A DNA stretch of 64,000 bases. Origin: Lederbergia graminis (GTDB lineage Bacteria; Bacillota; Bacilli; Bacillales; Bacillaceae_C). A program made the translations under genes and the position numbers. The DNA lies in contig NZ_JBHSMC010000020.1 of assembly GCF_042655485.1 (NCBI RefSeq), forward strand, positions 192,129-256,128. Direction: 5' to 3'. A model generated the notes under the pieces. The model saw only the letters and a program-made list of their open reading frames with translations. It ran no database searches and was not told the origin of the DNA. Positions 33,577-42,319 of this stretch are shown here, piece after piece. Numbering within the stretch: the stretch's first letter is position 1; every line of letters starts with the position of its first letter.

Positions 33577-35136
33577 TTATACAGCCTTTGAAGTTTTTCC
33601 TTCACTTCTGTTAGGCATTGATTTCTTACTTTCCTTCATTTTTAATTGTCCTATTCCCAGCTCTTTCGCTTCTTTATTTAATGCTTTAAAGAGACTTGCT
33701 AACATAATGATCATAATAACCGAGAATGGTAAAGCGGCTATAATCATTGTATTTTGGAGAGCTTGCAATCCTCCCGAATACAGCAATGCTGCAGAAGTTA
33801 ATGAAAGTAGTACACCCCAAATAACTTTAATTTTATTGCTAGGGTTTAGAGTTCCATTGGCCGTCATCATCCCTAACACAAACGTACCTGAGTCAGCTGA
33901 TGTGATGAAAAATGTACCAATTAAAATCATCGCTAGAATCGATAACGCCATACTAAATGGAAAGGTTTCAAACATTCCAAATAATGTTTCTTCTGGTGCC
34001 AACGATGACAGTGAGATTGCACCAGCCATTTCGGTTGTAATTGCAGCACTTCCAAAGTTTGTGAACCATAAAAACGCGATAATCGACGGAACAACTAATA
34101 CACAAAAAACAAATTCTCTAATTGTTCTTCCTTTTGATACCCTAGCGATAAATACACCAACAAACGGTGCCCAAGCTATCCACCATGCCCAATAGAAAAT
34201 CGTCCAGTCATTAATCCAGCCACGAATTTCTTCGTTAAGCGGTGCGATTCGTAATCCCATATTAATAAAGTTTTGGAAATACGCCCCTAAAGAATCAGTA
34301 AATAAATTTAATGTGAATACTGACGATCCCAGAAGAAATACAGCTAAGAAAAGAACAGCAGCAAGGCCCATATTCACGTTACTCAAGATTTTAATCCCTT
34401 TGCTTAATCCAGTTAGCGCAGAAATCATGAATAACACAGTAACTACAAAAATAATGATTGCTTGAATCGTAAAATTACTCGGCACATCAAATAAATAAGA
34501 AAGTCCCCCATTTATTTGCATCGCTCCGAAGCCAAGTGATGTCGCAACACCTAGAACAGTAGAAACGACGGCAACAACGTCAATGATTTTACCAACTAAT
34601 CCATCTGCATGTTTTCCGATAATTGGTCTTAATGTTCTACTTATTAAGCTTAATTCACCTTTTCTAAAAGTGAAATATGCAAGTACTAAACCAATGACAC
34701 CATATATTGCCCATCCGTGGATACCATAATGGAAGAATGTATACCTTAACGCATCCTTCGCACCTTGATCCGTTCCGAGCTCGCCAGTTGGAGAACTTAC
34801 AGCATAGTGACTAAGCGGTTCATATGCACCATAAAATATTAATCCAATTCCCATACCAGCACTAAATAACATCGCAATCCAAGTTGGTCGCGAAAATTCT
34901 GGTTTTGCATCTTGTTTACCTAGCTTTATCCGTCCTATTGGACTGATAAATAAATACACACAGGCAACGACAAATACCATAATTAACACTAAGTAATACC
35001 ATCCAAATGAATTGGTAATAAAGCTTTGTGCAACACTAGTAATCCTTTCTAGCGAAGAAGGCATAGCAATTCCCATTAATACTAAGCCTGCTACGATCGC
35101 TAACGAAACGTAAAAAACAAGTGTAGCTTTTTTCAT
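33577..35136 (-). CDS. BCCT (glycine-betaine type) transporter, copy 2
   Basis: A 519-residue OpuD-like BCCT transporter with the canonical SAGMGIGLIFYGAYEP glycine stretch and the WAWWIAWAPFVGVFIARVSK signature. The aromatic and glycine residues known to form the trimethylammonium pocket in BCCT proteins are kept. It is the more conventional copy of the tandem pair; copy 1 lies downstream on the same strand, 590 bases away, with its own leader and this gene's terminator between. So the two are probably separately transcribed. The C-terminus is also lysine/serine-rich. The start is the same ATG context as copy 1. Confidence 0.92.
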   Translation of the reverse strand: MKKATLVFYVSLAIVAGLVLMGIAMPSSLERITSVAQSFITNSFGWYYLVLIMVFVVACVYLFISPIGRIKLGKQDAKPEFSRPTWIAMLFSAGMGIGLIFYGAYEPLSHYAVSSPTGELGTDQGAKDALRYTFFHYGIHGWAIYGVIGLVLAYFTFRKGELSLISRTLRPIIGKHADGLVGKIIDVVAVVSTVLGVATSLGFGAMQINGGLSYLFDVPSNFTIQAIIIFVVTVLFMISALTGLSKGIKILSNVNMGLAAVLFLAVFLLGSSVFTLNLFTDSLGAYFQNFINMGLRIAPLNEEIRGWINDWTIFYWAWWIAWAPFVGVFIARVSKGRTIREFVFCVLVVPSIIAFLWFTNFGSAAITTEMAGAISLSSLAPEETLFGMFETFPFSMALSILAMILIGTFFITSADSGTFVLGMMTANGTLNPSNKIKVIWGVLLSLTSAALLYSGGLQALQNTMIIAALPFSVIMIIMLASLFKALNKEAKELGIGQLKMKESKKSMPNRSEGKTSKAV

Positions 35137-35604
35137 ATTAAATTGACAACTCCCATTTTAGATTTGTTCAGAGAGGGCTTTACTTCGATTGGAGAATACA
35201 TTTTCATGCAAAACCAATTAAGAAATTCGAGGATTTTTATTGAAGCAATAGTAGACAACCCAAATAAAAAGTTTTTACTGAACTTAATTATTCACCTAAT
35301 AAAGAAACCAGAAGGGGTAATACAATCTACTAAACTATCGAGATTGAAAAGGTTATCTTATTAGGAATTTTTAACACTTTATAAGTGTAGCGCAAAAAAA
35401 GATCTGGAGCACACGGGAGAATCATGGATTATTCACGCTAGAACGTGGTGATTCCAGCTGAGCGGAAAATACAACCATGTATTCTTACATATAACCCGAT
35501 TTACGCCAAATACTGTACAAACTTAATAAATTGTACATATTAATTGGAAATATTTAGGGTGATACAATAGGGTTCAATTTTCATGAAAATAACATATAAA
35601 AACT
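35137..35604. other. Duplicated BCCT leader and gene-free spacer
   Basis: 35137-35265 matches the leader of BCCT copy 1. The following 340 bases hold no supported gene. A 73-residue frame at 35143-35364 on the plus strand overlaps the duplicated leader and lacks a ribosome binding site. Confidence 0.6.
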
Positions 35605-35672
35605 AAAAAGGCATCTGAGCACCATTTGGATAGTAAAACCCATCGTACTGTGCAGATACCCTTTTTTATGGG
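35605..35672 (-). terminator. Original terminator of fbp
   Basis: Reverse strand AAAAAGGGTATCTGCAC pairs imperfectly with GTGCTCAGATGCCTTTTT, then GTTTTTATATG. It is 210 bases past the fbp stop because MITE copy C now separates them. Confidence 0.65.
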
Positions 35673-35693
35673 GAAATCCCCTTATTTCATATA

Positions 35694-35880
35694 GCTCTGT
35701 AAAAGTTCATTGTTGTTAACAATTTAGTTGATTGTAGCGGATGTACACAAGACTCCTGCGGGAACAGCACGAGCCGAAGATCCACTTGGCAAAGCGGTTT
35801 TCTTTGCCAAGTTAGCTGAGGCCGTGACCGCGGAAAGCGAGTGTACAGGAGCGAAAATCAACAACAGAGTTTAACAGAGC
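35694..35880 (+). mobile_element. 187-bp MITE-like element (copy C) with target duplication
   Basis: Same length and ends as copy B, with about 8 differences in 187. It is flanked by TATTTCATATA on both sides (35683-35693 and 35881-35891), an 11-bp direct repeat that marks it as an insertion. The insertion is at the last codons of fbp. The duplication restored the end of the gene, and the element's outer base changed the stop from TAA to TAG without altering the protein. No transposase gene is visible. Confidence 0.85.
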
Positions 35881-37814
35881 TATTTCATATAGCTATATTC
35901 AAGCAAGCTCTTGAGGATTTGGATTTCTTGGAGTAGTTTTTCGCCAATGTTCGTTTCTAGTACTTTTTTTCTTTCAAGTTCTTTATCTACTAATCTTTTT
36001 ACCGATAAGACATCAGTACCGTTTAATAGGACGTCTTGTTTGGATGTGAATTTTTTGTGAGCAACGAGTTGCATACCATATGAGTTATATAAAAGTGTAT
36101 AACCGGCAATTCCTGTTGTGGACTGATATGCTTTTGAAAATCCGCCATCAATGACGATCATTTTTCCATTAGCCTTAATTGGATTTTCTCCGGCAATCTC
36201 CTTCACAGGGGTATGGCCATTAATAATTCGTCCTTGTTCCGGATCTAAGGAAAACTCTCGTAAAATCTCCTTGCAAACCTCCTCATTTTCACGTAAATAA
36301 TAGTATGGATTTTTTATCTCTTTATGTGCTTCCTTATCTTCAATAAAATATCTTTCAAAAGTGGTCATTTCCCTTTTTCCAAACAGCGATGAGAATTCTC
36401 CTGTCCACAAATACCATACCATGTCAGTAGCCAAGTCTTCCGTTCGTTCCGGATGAGCAAAGCTATGGCGTAAATATTGTTCAAAAACATCTAATAATTC
36501 TCGACCTGCATATGCTTTGTCTTCAATTACCATTTTCTCCATGTTTCCATTTTTATCGATAGGTATGCAACCATGTAATAATAAATTTCCGTTATAGCGC
36601 AAATACAGACTACCTTTATTCATAAGGAAGTTCATATGCCTCGCTAGTTTTTCCGAATGTTGAACGGAAAATAAAAGTTTCTCTATTACTTGCTCTTCTT
36701 CGGTTGTTAATTGTTCCGGTTTCTCCTGATTTACCGTCATAAAACAAGTGTTTTTTAATTGATATGTCTTCCCATGAATCGTTACTTCATTCTTTTTATA
36801 ATCTATCTTTTCTAGTAACAGTCTCTCCATCATATTAAAATATGGTCGCCTTTTGATAATCGGTATTTCTAGTTTGAATTGAATCATTGCAATTGCTTGG
36901 TGAATCTTCGTAATTTGTAATTCTTCATGATCTGTCAACTTTTTCCCAGAATGTTGCTTCGGACGAAATGCAGGATTATCCTCATAATACTTCTCTGCAA
37001 GGTTAAGTAGCGGCCGTAAATTGATTCCATATACGTCTTCAATAATATCCAAATTATTATAACGAGCACAGATGCGAATGATGTTAGCGAGACAAACCTT
37101 AGACCCGGCAAATGCGCCTATCCACAGTACATCATGGTTTCCCCACTGAATATCAACAGAATGATAACGGATGAGGGTATCCATAATTTTATCAGGATCG
37201 GGACCACGGTCATAAATATCACCAACGACATGTAGATGGTCCACAACTAATCTTTGCGTTGTATAAGCAAGGCCAATGATAAGCTTATCCGCTTGTCTGA
37301 GCGAAATGATTTGCTGAACAATTTTTGTATAGTAATGTTTTTTATTTGTAAATTCATCTGTTTTGTAAAGCAATTCCTCAATAATGTATACAAACTGTTT
37401 CGGCAAGGCCTTTCTTAGTTTAGAACGTGTATATTTTGAAGATGCATACGAAATCAGCTTAATCAGGTGAGCTATTATGTCGGTATACCAATCTGACAAT
37501 TCCTGCTCTGATTGAAAATTGTTCTTGATTAATTGCAGTTTTTCCTCTGGGTAATAAACAAGAGTCGCTAGTTCATTTATTTCACTCTCTGATAAAACAT
37601 CTAGGAAAAGATCACGAATTTTTTCTTTGACTTTACCTGAACCATTCCGTAACACATGCTGAAAAGCCTGAAATTCCCCATGTAAGTCACTAACAAAATG
37701 CTCTGTTCCCTTTGGTAAATTTAAAATTGCTTCTAAGTTAATAATTTCAGTCGCTACCTTTTCCTCAGAATCATATTTTTGAGCAAGTAAGTCGAAATAT
37801 TTAGTATTGGTCAT
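35880..37814 (-). CDS. fbp: Fructose-1,6-bisphosphatase class III
   Basis: A 644-residue class III fructose-bisphosphatase, the Firmicutes-type metallophosphatase of gluconeogenesis. Calcineurin-like metal motifs are FVSDLHGEFQAF (about residues 40-51), VGDIYDRGPDP, IQWGNHDVLWIG and the late IINGHTPVKE / VIDGGFSKAYQ. Length is as in B. subtilis Fbp. It removes the 1-phosphate from fructose-1,6-bisphosphate in the cytoplasm. Single gene. Its stop codon was rewritten by the MITE insertion, and its terminator is displaced beyond that element. Confidence 0.95.
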   Translation of the reverse strand: MTNTKYFDLLAQKYDSEEKVATEIINLEAILNLPKGTEHFVSDLHGEFQAFQHVLRNGSGKVKEKIRDLFLDVLSESEINELATLVYYPEEKLQLIKNNFQSEQELSDWYTDIIAHLIKLISYASSKYTRSKLRKALPKQFVYIIEELLYKTDEFTNKKHYYTKIVQQIISLRQADKLIIGLAYTTQRLVVDHLHVVGDIYDRGPDPDKIMDTLIRYHSVDIQWGNHDVLWIGAFAGSKVCLANIIRICARYNNLDIIEDVYGINLRPLLNLAEKYYEDNPAFRPKQHSGKKLTDHEELQITKIHQAIAMIQFKLEIPIIKRRPYFNMMERLLLEKIDYKKNEVTIHGKTYQLKNTCFMTVNQEKPEQLTTEEEQVIEKLLFSVQHSEKLARHMNFLMNKGSLYLRYNGNLLLHGCIPIDKNGNMEKMVIEDKAYAGRELLDVFEQYLRHSFAHPERTEDLATDMVWYLWTGEFSSLFGKREMTTFERYFIEDKEAHKEIKNPYYYLRENEEVCKEILREFSLDPEQGRIINGHTPVKEIAGENPIKANGKMIVIDGGFSKAYQSTTGIAGYTLLYNSYGMQLVAHKKFTSKQDVLLNGTDVLSVKRLVDKELERKKVLETNIGEKLLQEIQILKSLLEYSYMK

Positions 37815-37865
37815 TTTTCTTTCCCCTTTTTCTCTTTAACTACATCTTGGTTCCATACTAAAAAT

Positions 37866-37914
37866 TTATAGAATCTACTTCTCACTAGTCGGGCAGTAAG
37901 ATGTAGATTCTATA
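37866..37914 (-). terminator. Long inverted repeat between fbp and HD-GYP gene
   Basis: TATAGAATCTACTTCT pairs with AGATGTAGATTCTATA across a short loop. On the reverse strand it is followed by AATTTTTAGT. It lies in the 300-base spacer, about 50 bases upstream of fbp, and may insulate fbp from upstream transcription. Confidence 0.55.
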
Positions 37915-38089
37915 TAAACGCATATTATATAGTTTTTATGACTTAGATATTCGTGATAGTCGGGTAAAGTAGTCTTCTTAGTTTCAATAGCGTAGATTTA
38001 CTATATATTAACAGATACCTCCATAATTTCAATATATATTTCAAATTTTTAGAATATGCTCCCACTTACATCAATATGTTTACAATTAG

Positions 38090-38118
38090 AAAAGGCAACA
38101 AGTATTATACTTGTTACC
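38090..38118 (-). terminator. Terminator overlapping the HD-GYP stop codon
   Basis: Reverse strand GGTAACAAGTAT / ATACTTGTTGCC followed by TTTTC. The left arm includes the stop codon. Confidence 0.75.
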
Positions 38119-39925
38119 TCCCCTCATCTTTAAAAGCATCCTTAATTTTAATAAATTCTTTTACATTGTCTAAAAATATATCGACTAACCTCGGGTCAAA
38201 GTGTTTCCCCTTTTCTAATCGAAAGTATGCCAGTATATCCTCCATATTCCATGCTTTTTTATAAATTCTGTCTGTACTTAACGCGTCAAAGACATCCGAA
38301 ATAGCTACAATTCTTCCATACAAGGGGATATCTTCTCCTTGCAATCCCTTTGGATAACCGCTGCCATCATATTTCTCATGATGGGTTAAAGCAATCAGAG
38401 AACCTGCTTTTAATAAACTTCCATTTGTGTGCTTCAACATTTGATGTCCGATCGTTGTATGTTTTTTTATCACTCCATATTCTTCTTCCGTTAATTTTCC
38501 AGGTTTGTTTAATATCGAATCAGGGATGCCGATTTTCCCCACATCATGTAATGTAGACGCTGCTTTAATTAATTCAGCTTCTTTTTTAGACAGGCCATAT
38601 TTCAATGCTAACAAATAGGAGTAATTTGCTACCCTTTTTACATGATTCCCTGTTTCCTTGGAACGAGTTTCTGTAATTTCCCCAAGTGTAAATAATAACT
38701 CTCTTTGTGTGTTTTCAAGTTCCTTAGAAAGAAATTCAATTTCAGAAAATGAACCTGCAAACCTTTTGGAAATCGTAAATGATTGTGCACCTATAAATAG
38801 CAGAAGCCCATATGGAGTTAAGACAGTTGTTTTCAAAATTTGTGCATCATACGCAAGGTCATTGATAATGGTAGCAATTAATACTATTAGAGCAAAAACA
38901 ACAATATTAATACCGACTTGCTTTTTCTTTATACCTTTCACAATCAAAAACAAAAGGTATGAAAATGTAATGAAGAATAAGAAATATAATACAATATGTA
39001 AATTTGTAAAAAACTTAGGATCAGATAGGATAATCAGAACAATACAAAGAAGAGATGTAATGATGACAAAATTTACGATGAAGTTACTTTTCCCAGTAGT
39101 TATCATTAAATGAAAATATTTAATAAATAGTAATAAACAAGCAAATATGCAAATGTAATTTAACTTTAATACGAAAATCATACTGAAGTCCGGAAAGAAA
39201 TAGAAAATTGATGCTTGACCAATCAATAACATTCTAATTCCATAAAGTAAGCAAAATAGCGCAAAATATAATGACAAACGTTCTTTTTTTCTGTTAATAT
39301 AAATCAACATATGATTAATCCCAAATATGATAAATGCCCCAATGCTAAACCACTCTTGAATAGTACTTCCAATCAATTTGTCTTCAATTGCGGTTGGGTT
39401 ACCAACATAAACCTTTCCTAAAATACCAGGTTGACGATAATAAAAGTTGGAAACTTGCATTCGTAATATCATTTTTTCTTGAGAGACATTAAAGTATACT
39501 CGCTTAGGAATTCCTCTAGGAACGGACTCTTTTTTTGAAGTTGCCACCTTCCCATTCTCCACCATGAGTTCATCATTTAACCATAGTTTATATGCACTGA
39601 AAACTTGAGGAATATAAATAGCTTTCGGTTCTCCGATGTCACTTTCAGAAAACTGCATAACTAATTCGATAGTTCCATATTCCGTATCACTATCCCAGTA
39701 ACCAGGGACTTTTATTTGATCAAAAGAAAGATGATTGGTTGAATCCATAGGATCCAATAAGCGTTCTTGATAAACATTCCAATATCCAGATAGACGAACT
39801 ATTTCTTCATTTGGCTGAATGCTTACTTGGCCTTCATGTATCGCTTTGTCCTGATTTTGTTGACAACCTGTTAATAATATAATGAAAAAGGAAGATAACA
39901 AAAGGAAATAATATGTTCGGTGCAT
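38114..39925 (-). CDS. 7TM-DISM sensor with HD-GYP cyclic-di-GMP phosphodiesterase domain
   Basis: A 603-residue membrane sensor. The N-terminus carries a signal with lipobox-like LLTGC. About 30-180 is an extracellular galactose-binding-like 7TMR-DISM sensor (SGYWNVYQERLLDP, IKVPGYWDS). About 190-385 has seven membrane helices, a short coiled coil follows, and an HD-GYP domain spans about 410-595. Catalytic motifs are HDVGKIGIPD, HHEKYDGSGYPKGL and ISDVFDALSTDR, all intact. It probably degrades cyclic di-GMP in response to an external ligand and so may govern motility or biofilm. A lipid-anchored 7TM-DISM head is unusual. Single gene. Confidence 0.88.
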   Translation of the reverse strand: MHRTYYFLLLSSFFIILLTGCQQNQDKAIHEGQVSIQPNEEIVRLSGYWNVYQERLLDPMDSTNHLSFDQIKVPGYWDSDTEYGTIELVMQFSESDIGEPKAIYIPQVFSAYKLWLNDELMVENGKVATSKKESVPRGIPKRVYFNVSQEKMILRMQVSNFYYRQPGILGKVYVGNPTAIEDKLIGSTIQEWFSIGAFIIFGINHMLIYINRKKERLSLYFALFCLLYGIRMLLIGQASIFYFFPDFSMIFVLKLNYICIFACLLLFIKYFHLMITTGKSNFIVNFVIITSLLCIVLIILSDPKFFTNLHIVLYFLFFITFSYLLFLIVKGIKKKQVGINIVVFALIVLIATIINDLAYDAQILKTTVLTPYGLLLFIGAQSFTISKRFAGSFSEIEFLSKELENTQRELLFTLGEITETRSKETGNHVKRVANYSYLLALKYGLSKKEAELIKAASTLHDVGKIGIPDSILNKPGKLTEEEYGVIKKHTTIGHQMLKHTNGSLLKAGSLIALTHHEKYDGSGYPKGLQGEDIPLYGRIVAISDVFDALSTDRIYKKAWNMEDILAYFRLEKGKHFDPRLVDIFLDNVKEFIKIKDAFKDEGR

Positions 39926-40050
39926 TTGCCTACTCCATTTATGTTAAATTTGCACAGATGTCTTAACTGGCACTTGAACTGGATATTTGCCTTTATTCTT
40001 CCTTTAATACTTTTTATTTATCCTTGAAATGGTACATCTTATAGATGAAA

Positions 40051-40078
40051 ATAAAAAAACTGTCATGAAAACGACAGT
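40051..40078 (-). terminator. Terminator of the two small membrane genes
   Basis: ACTGTC / GACAGT stem with further pairing, followed on the reverse strand by TTTTTTTATT. Confidence 0.85.
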
Positions 40079-40131
40079 CCCTTCAATATATATTGATTTT
40101 ATTTGTATATACGAGAACTTTCATGGAAGCA

Positions 40132-40230
40132 TCATCCTAGCCAATGGTTGTTATACGCGATAATCCCCAATATCGCTCCAACTGCTGCACCGAACAAAGC
40201 ACCTGCTGCCGCTTTTATTTTCTTATCCAC
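40132..40230 (-). CDS. 32-residue glycine-zipper membrane peptide
   Basis: AAAGGAGG lies 9 bases before GTG at 40230. The frame reads MDKKIKAAAGALFGAAVGAI then LGIIAYNNHWLG. It has one membrane helix with a G/A-xxx-G zipper, a basic head, and a polar end. A strong terminator follows 54 bases after the stop. It begins 5 bases after the stop of the DUF6141-like gene, and its ribosome binding site lies in that gene's last codons, so the two are coupled. The peptide's function is unknown; such zippers often mediate helix packing. Confidence 0.7.
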   Translation of the reverse strand: MDKKIKAAAGALFGAAVGAILGIIAYNNHWLG

Positions 40231-40235
40231 AATGA

Positions 40236-40748
40236 TTAACCTCCTTTTGTGACGGAACCAATTGCATTTACTAATTCATCAGGCTTTTGTGTACCAATAA
40301 TGACTTTCTTATTATTTTTCAAAAGCAATCTTACCGCTTTTTTCCCCTGCATACTATAAGCTTTTTCACCTTTAAAATTTTCACGTATTCCATACCCGCC
40401 GAAATCCATTGCGCGATATTCACTAACCTCATAATCGTCTATTTCGTTGAACAAAAATACTCGATAATGAAGATGAAATGGTAAAAAGCGCAAATAAATT
40501 CCATCTTTTCGTACTTCAACGGTTAGTTTTATATAAAAAATTAGTACAAGTGGAAACACAATACCAAATATGAGCCAAATAATGATTAACATAAGATCAG
40601 GTGCTGGTTTATCACCAAACGGTACTCTGAATACGATTTGGTGGATAAAACCATACCACATTATTGCTGCGATAATCATGATGATTAGCCATATCCATAT
40701 TTGCCGTGGTTTTTGAATTTCTCGATATATATACTTTCCCAATTCCAT
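40236..40748 (-). CDS. DUF6141-like membrane protein
   Basis: A 170-residue protein. It has two hydrophobic helices (about 17-38 and 54-76), then a soluble PH-like beta domain (KLTVEVRKDGIYLRFLPFHL and the GGYGIRENFKGEKAYSM segment). It resembles the DUF6141 group of Bacillaceae; function unknown. ATG 40748 is preferred over GTG 40760, which has no ribosome binding site. The 3' end contains the ribosome binding site of the 32-residue peptide gene. Confidence 0.72.
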   Translation of the reverse strand: MELGKYIYREIQKPRQIWIWLIIMIIAAIMWYGFIHQIVFRVPFGDKPAPDLMLIIIWLIFGIVFPLVLIFYIKLTVEVRKDGIYLRFLPFHLHYRVFLFNEIDDYEVSEYRAMDFGGYGIRENFKGEKAYSMQGKKAVRLLLKNNKKVIIGTQKPDELVNAIGSVTKGG

Positions 40749-40878
40749 CCCCCCTTCCACTCATTTTGTTATACGGATTCCCAATAAAAAAGATTCAATT
40801 TTACTTTTACAAACATCATTTTTGATTGTAAAAACATCGGATTTGGAGATAGTAAAAGGTAAATGGAGGGTGATTCCC

Positions 40879-42210
40879 ATGAGACCTTTTATGAATTATA
40901 AAATCATTGAATCCGAAGATGGCATTGAAGTTGTATTATATTTGGATCAGAACTTAAGCGAGTTTTCTGATGATCTAGGTACTATTTCCAAAGCAAATGA
41001 AACTACTATAAAACAGGATGCCGTTAGTTTTGTAAAAAAAATGTTTCCTACCTTGAAGGTAAAATCCATTAAAGTAATGGCAGGTGCTATGTTATTAACT
41101 AGTATTGGACTAGCAAGCCTCCCATCCTTTCAGGCTTCAGCAGCCGAACCTATTTCATCCTATACCGTATCCGCTGGCGACACTCTATATAATATTGCCC
41201 AACGGAATAGTACAACTGTGGATGCACTCAAGCAGGCAAATCAATTAACATCAAATGTCATTCACATCGGAGATACCATCATCATACCAGGGGAAAATGT
41301 ATCAACACCGACTCAAACTACAACATACCGAGTAGTTTCGGGTGATACTCTTTACAGCATTGCATCTCGTCATGGCACAACGGTTGACGCAATTAAATCA
41401 GCGAATAACTTATCTTCCAATTTACTTCAAATTGGACAAACATTAACGATTCCTTCTGGTGGAGAGACTACCGCTCCTATACAGAATAATACAACGACAC
41501 ATTACGTTGTTTCTGGTGATACTTTATACAGCATTGCCAAAAACCATAACACAACAGTTGATGCAATTAAAAACGCGAATGGTCTTACATCCAATATACT
41601 TAATATCGGACAAAAGTTAACAATACCTACGAGTGGAACTGCAACACCTGCACCAACAGCTAAACCAAGTAATCAAACGACATACCGAGTTGTATCAGGT
41701 GATACTTTATACAGTATTGCCACAAGATATGGCACATCCGTTAACGCACTTAAGCAGACAAATAATCTTACTTCTAACGTGTTAACAATCGGGCAAAATT
41801 TAACGATTCCAGCAACAGGAACATCGTCTTCTGCTGTTATTAATCAAGAAGATGTGGAATGGTTAGCTAAAATGATATGGAGTGAAGGCAGAGGCGAACC
41901 ATTAGAAGGACAAATAGCAATCGGTGCAGTCATTATGAATCGTGTAAAAAGCCCATTATTCCCTAATACCGTTAAGGAAGTCTTATTTGAAAAAAGCTAT
42001 GGATACTATCAATTCACACCTGCCCAAACGGGAATCATTCATGTAGCAACTCCAAACGCCCAAAATAAAGAAGCTGCATTAAGAGCAATAAACGGGGAAG
42101 ATCCAACCAACGGAGCACTATTTTTCTACAATCCACAAAAAGCATCCAGCCCCTACCTAGAAAGCCGAACCGTATCCACAGTCATCGGCAACCACACATT
42201 TTCATTTTAA
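40879..42210 (+). CDS. Four-LysM, SleB-like cell-wall hydrolase
   Basis: A 443-residue wall enzyme. Residues 1-60 are a cytoplasmic-looking region (NYKIIESEDGIEVVLYLDQN), then a hydrophobic segment at about 66-90 (VMAGAMLLTSIGLASLPSF) ending ASAAE. So it has an internal signal rather than an N-terminal one. Four LysM domains follow (about 93-315; each with SGDTLYSIA or AGDTLYNIA), and a C-terminal Hydrolase_2/SleB domain (about 322-443) with MIWSEGRGEPLEGQIAIGAV, the proposed Glu-containing site. It probably cleaves cortex or wall peptidoglycan. GGAGGGTG precedes ATG 40879. A GGGACA repeat begins two bases after the stop. Confidence 0.88.
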   Translation: MRPFMNYKIIESEDGIEVVLYLDQNLSEFSDDLGTISKANETTIKQDAVSFVKKMFPTLKVKSIKVMAGAMLLTSIGLASLPSFQASAAEPISSYTVSAGDTLYNIAQRNSTTVDALKQANQLTSNVIHIGDTIIIPGENVSTPTQTTTYRVVSGDTLYSIASRHGTTVDAIKSANNLSSNLLQIGQTLTIPSGGETTAPIQNNTTTHYVVSGDTLYSIAKNHNTTVDAIKNANGLTSNILNIGQKLTIPTSGTATPAPTAKPSNQTTYRVVSGDTLYSIATRYGTSVNALKQTNNLTSNVLTIGQNLTIPATGTSSSAVINQEDVEWLAKMIWSEGRGEPLEGQIAIGAVIMNRVKSPLFPNTVKEVLFEKSYGYYQFTPAQTGIIHVATPNAQNKEAALRAINGEDPTNGALFFYNPQKASSPYLESRTVSTVIGNHTFSF

Positions 42211-42211
42211 A

Positions 42212-42283
42212 GGGACATGGGGTCAGGTCCCGCGTCCCAGTTGAGCTGCAAAACTAAAAATGGGACAAAGAATCTGACCCCCA
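42212..42283. repeat. Two GGGACA-family repeats
   Basis: A forward unit (42212-42239, GGGACATGGGGTCAGG) and a reverse one near 42262-42283 whose right end is lost (GGGACAAAGAATCTGACCCCC). It starts one base past the hydrolase's TAA. Confidence 0.85.
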
Positions 42284-42288
42284 TTTTA

Positions 42289-42319
42289 AAGGACATAGGG
42301 TTTACCCCTATGTCCTTTT
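42289..42319. terminator. Bidirectional terminator
   Basis: AAGGACATAGGG-TTTAC-CCCTATGTCCTT, a perfect 12-bp stem with TTTTC on the right and AAAATGG on the left, between convergent genes. Confidence 0.9.

Noticed and set aside
35143..35364. 73-residue plus-strand ORF
   Set aside because: It is antisense to the duplicated BCCT leader and has no ribosome binding site.
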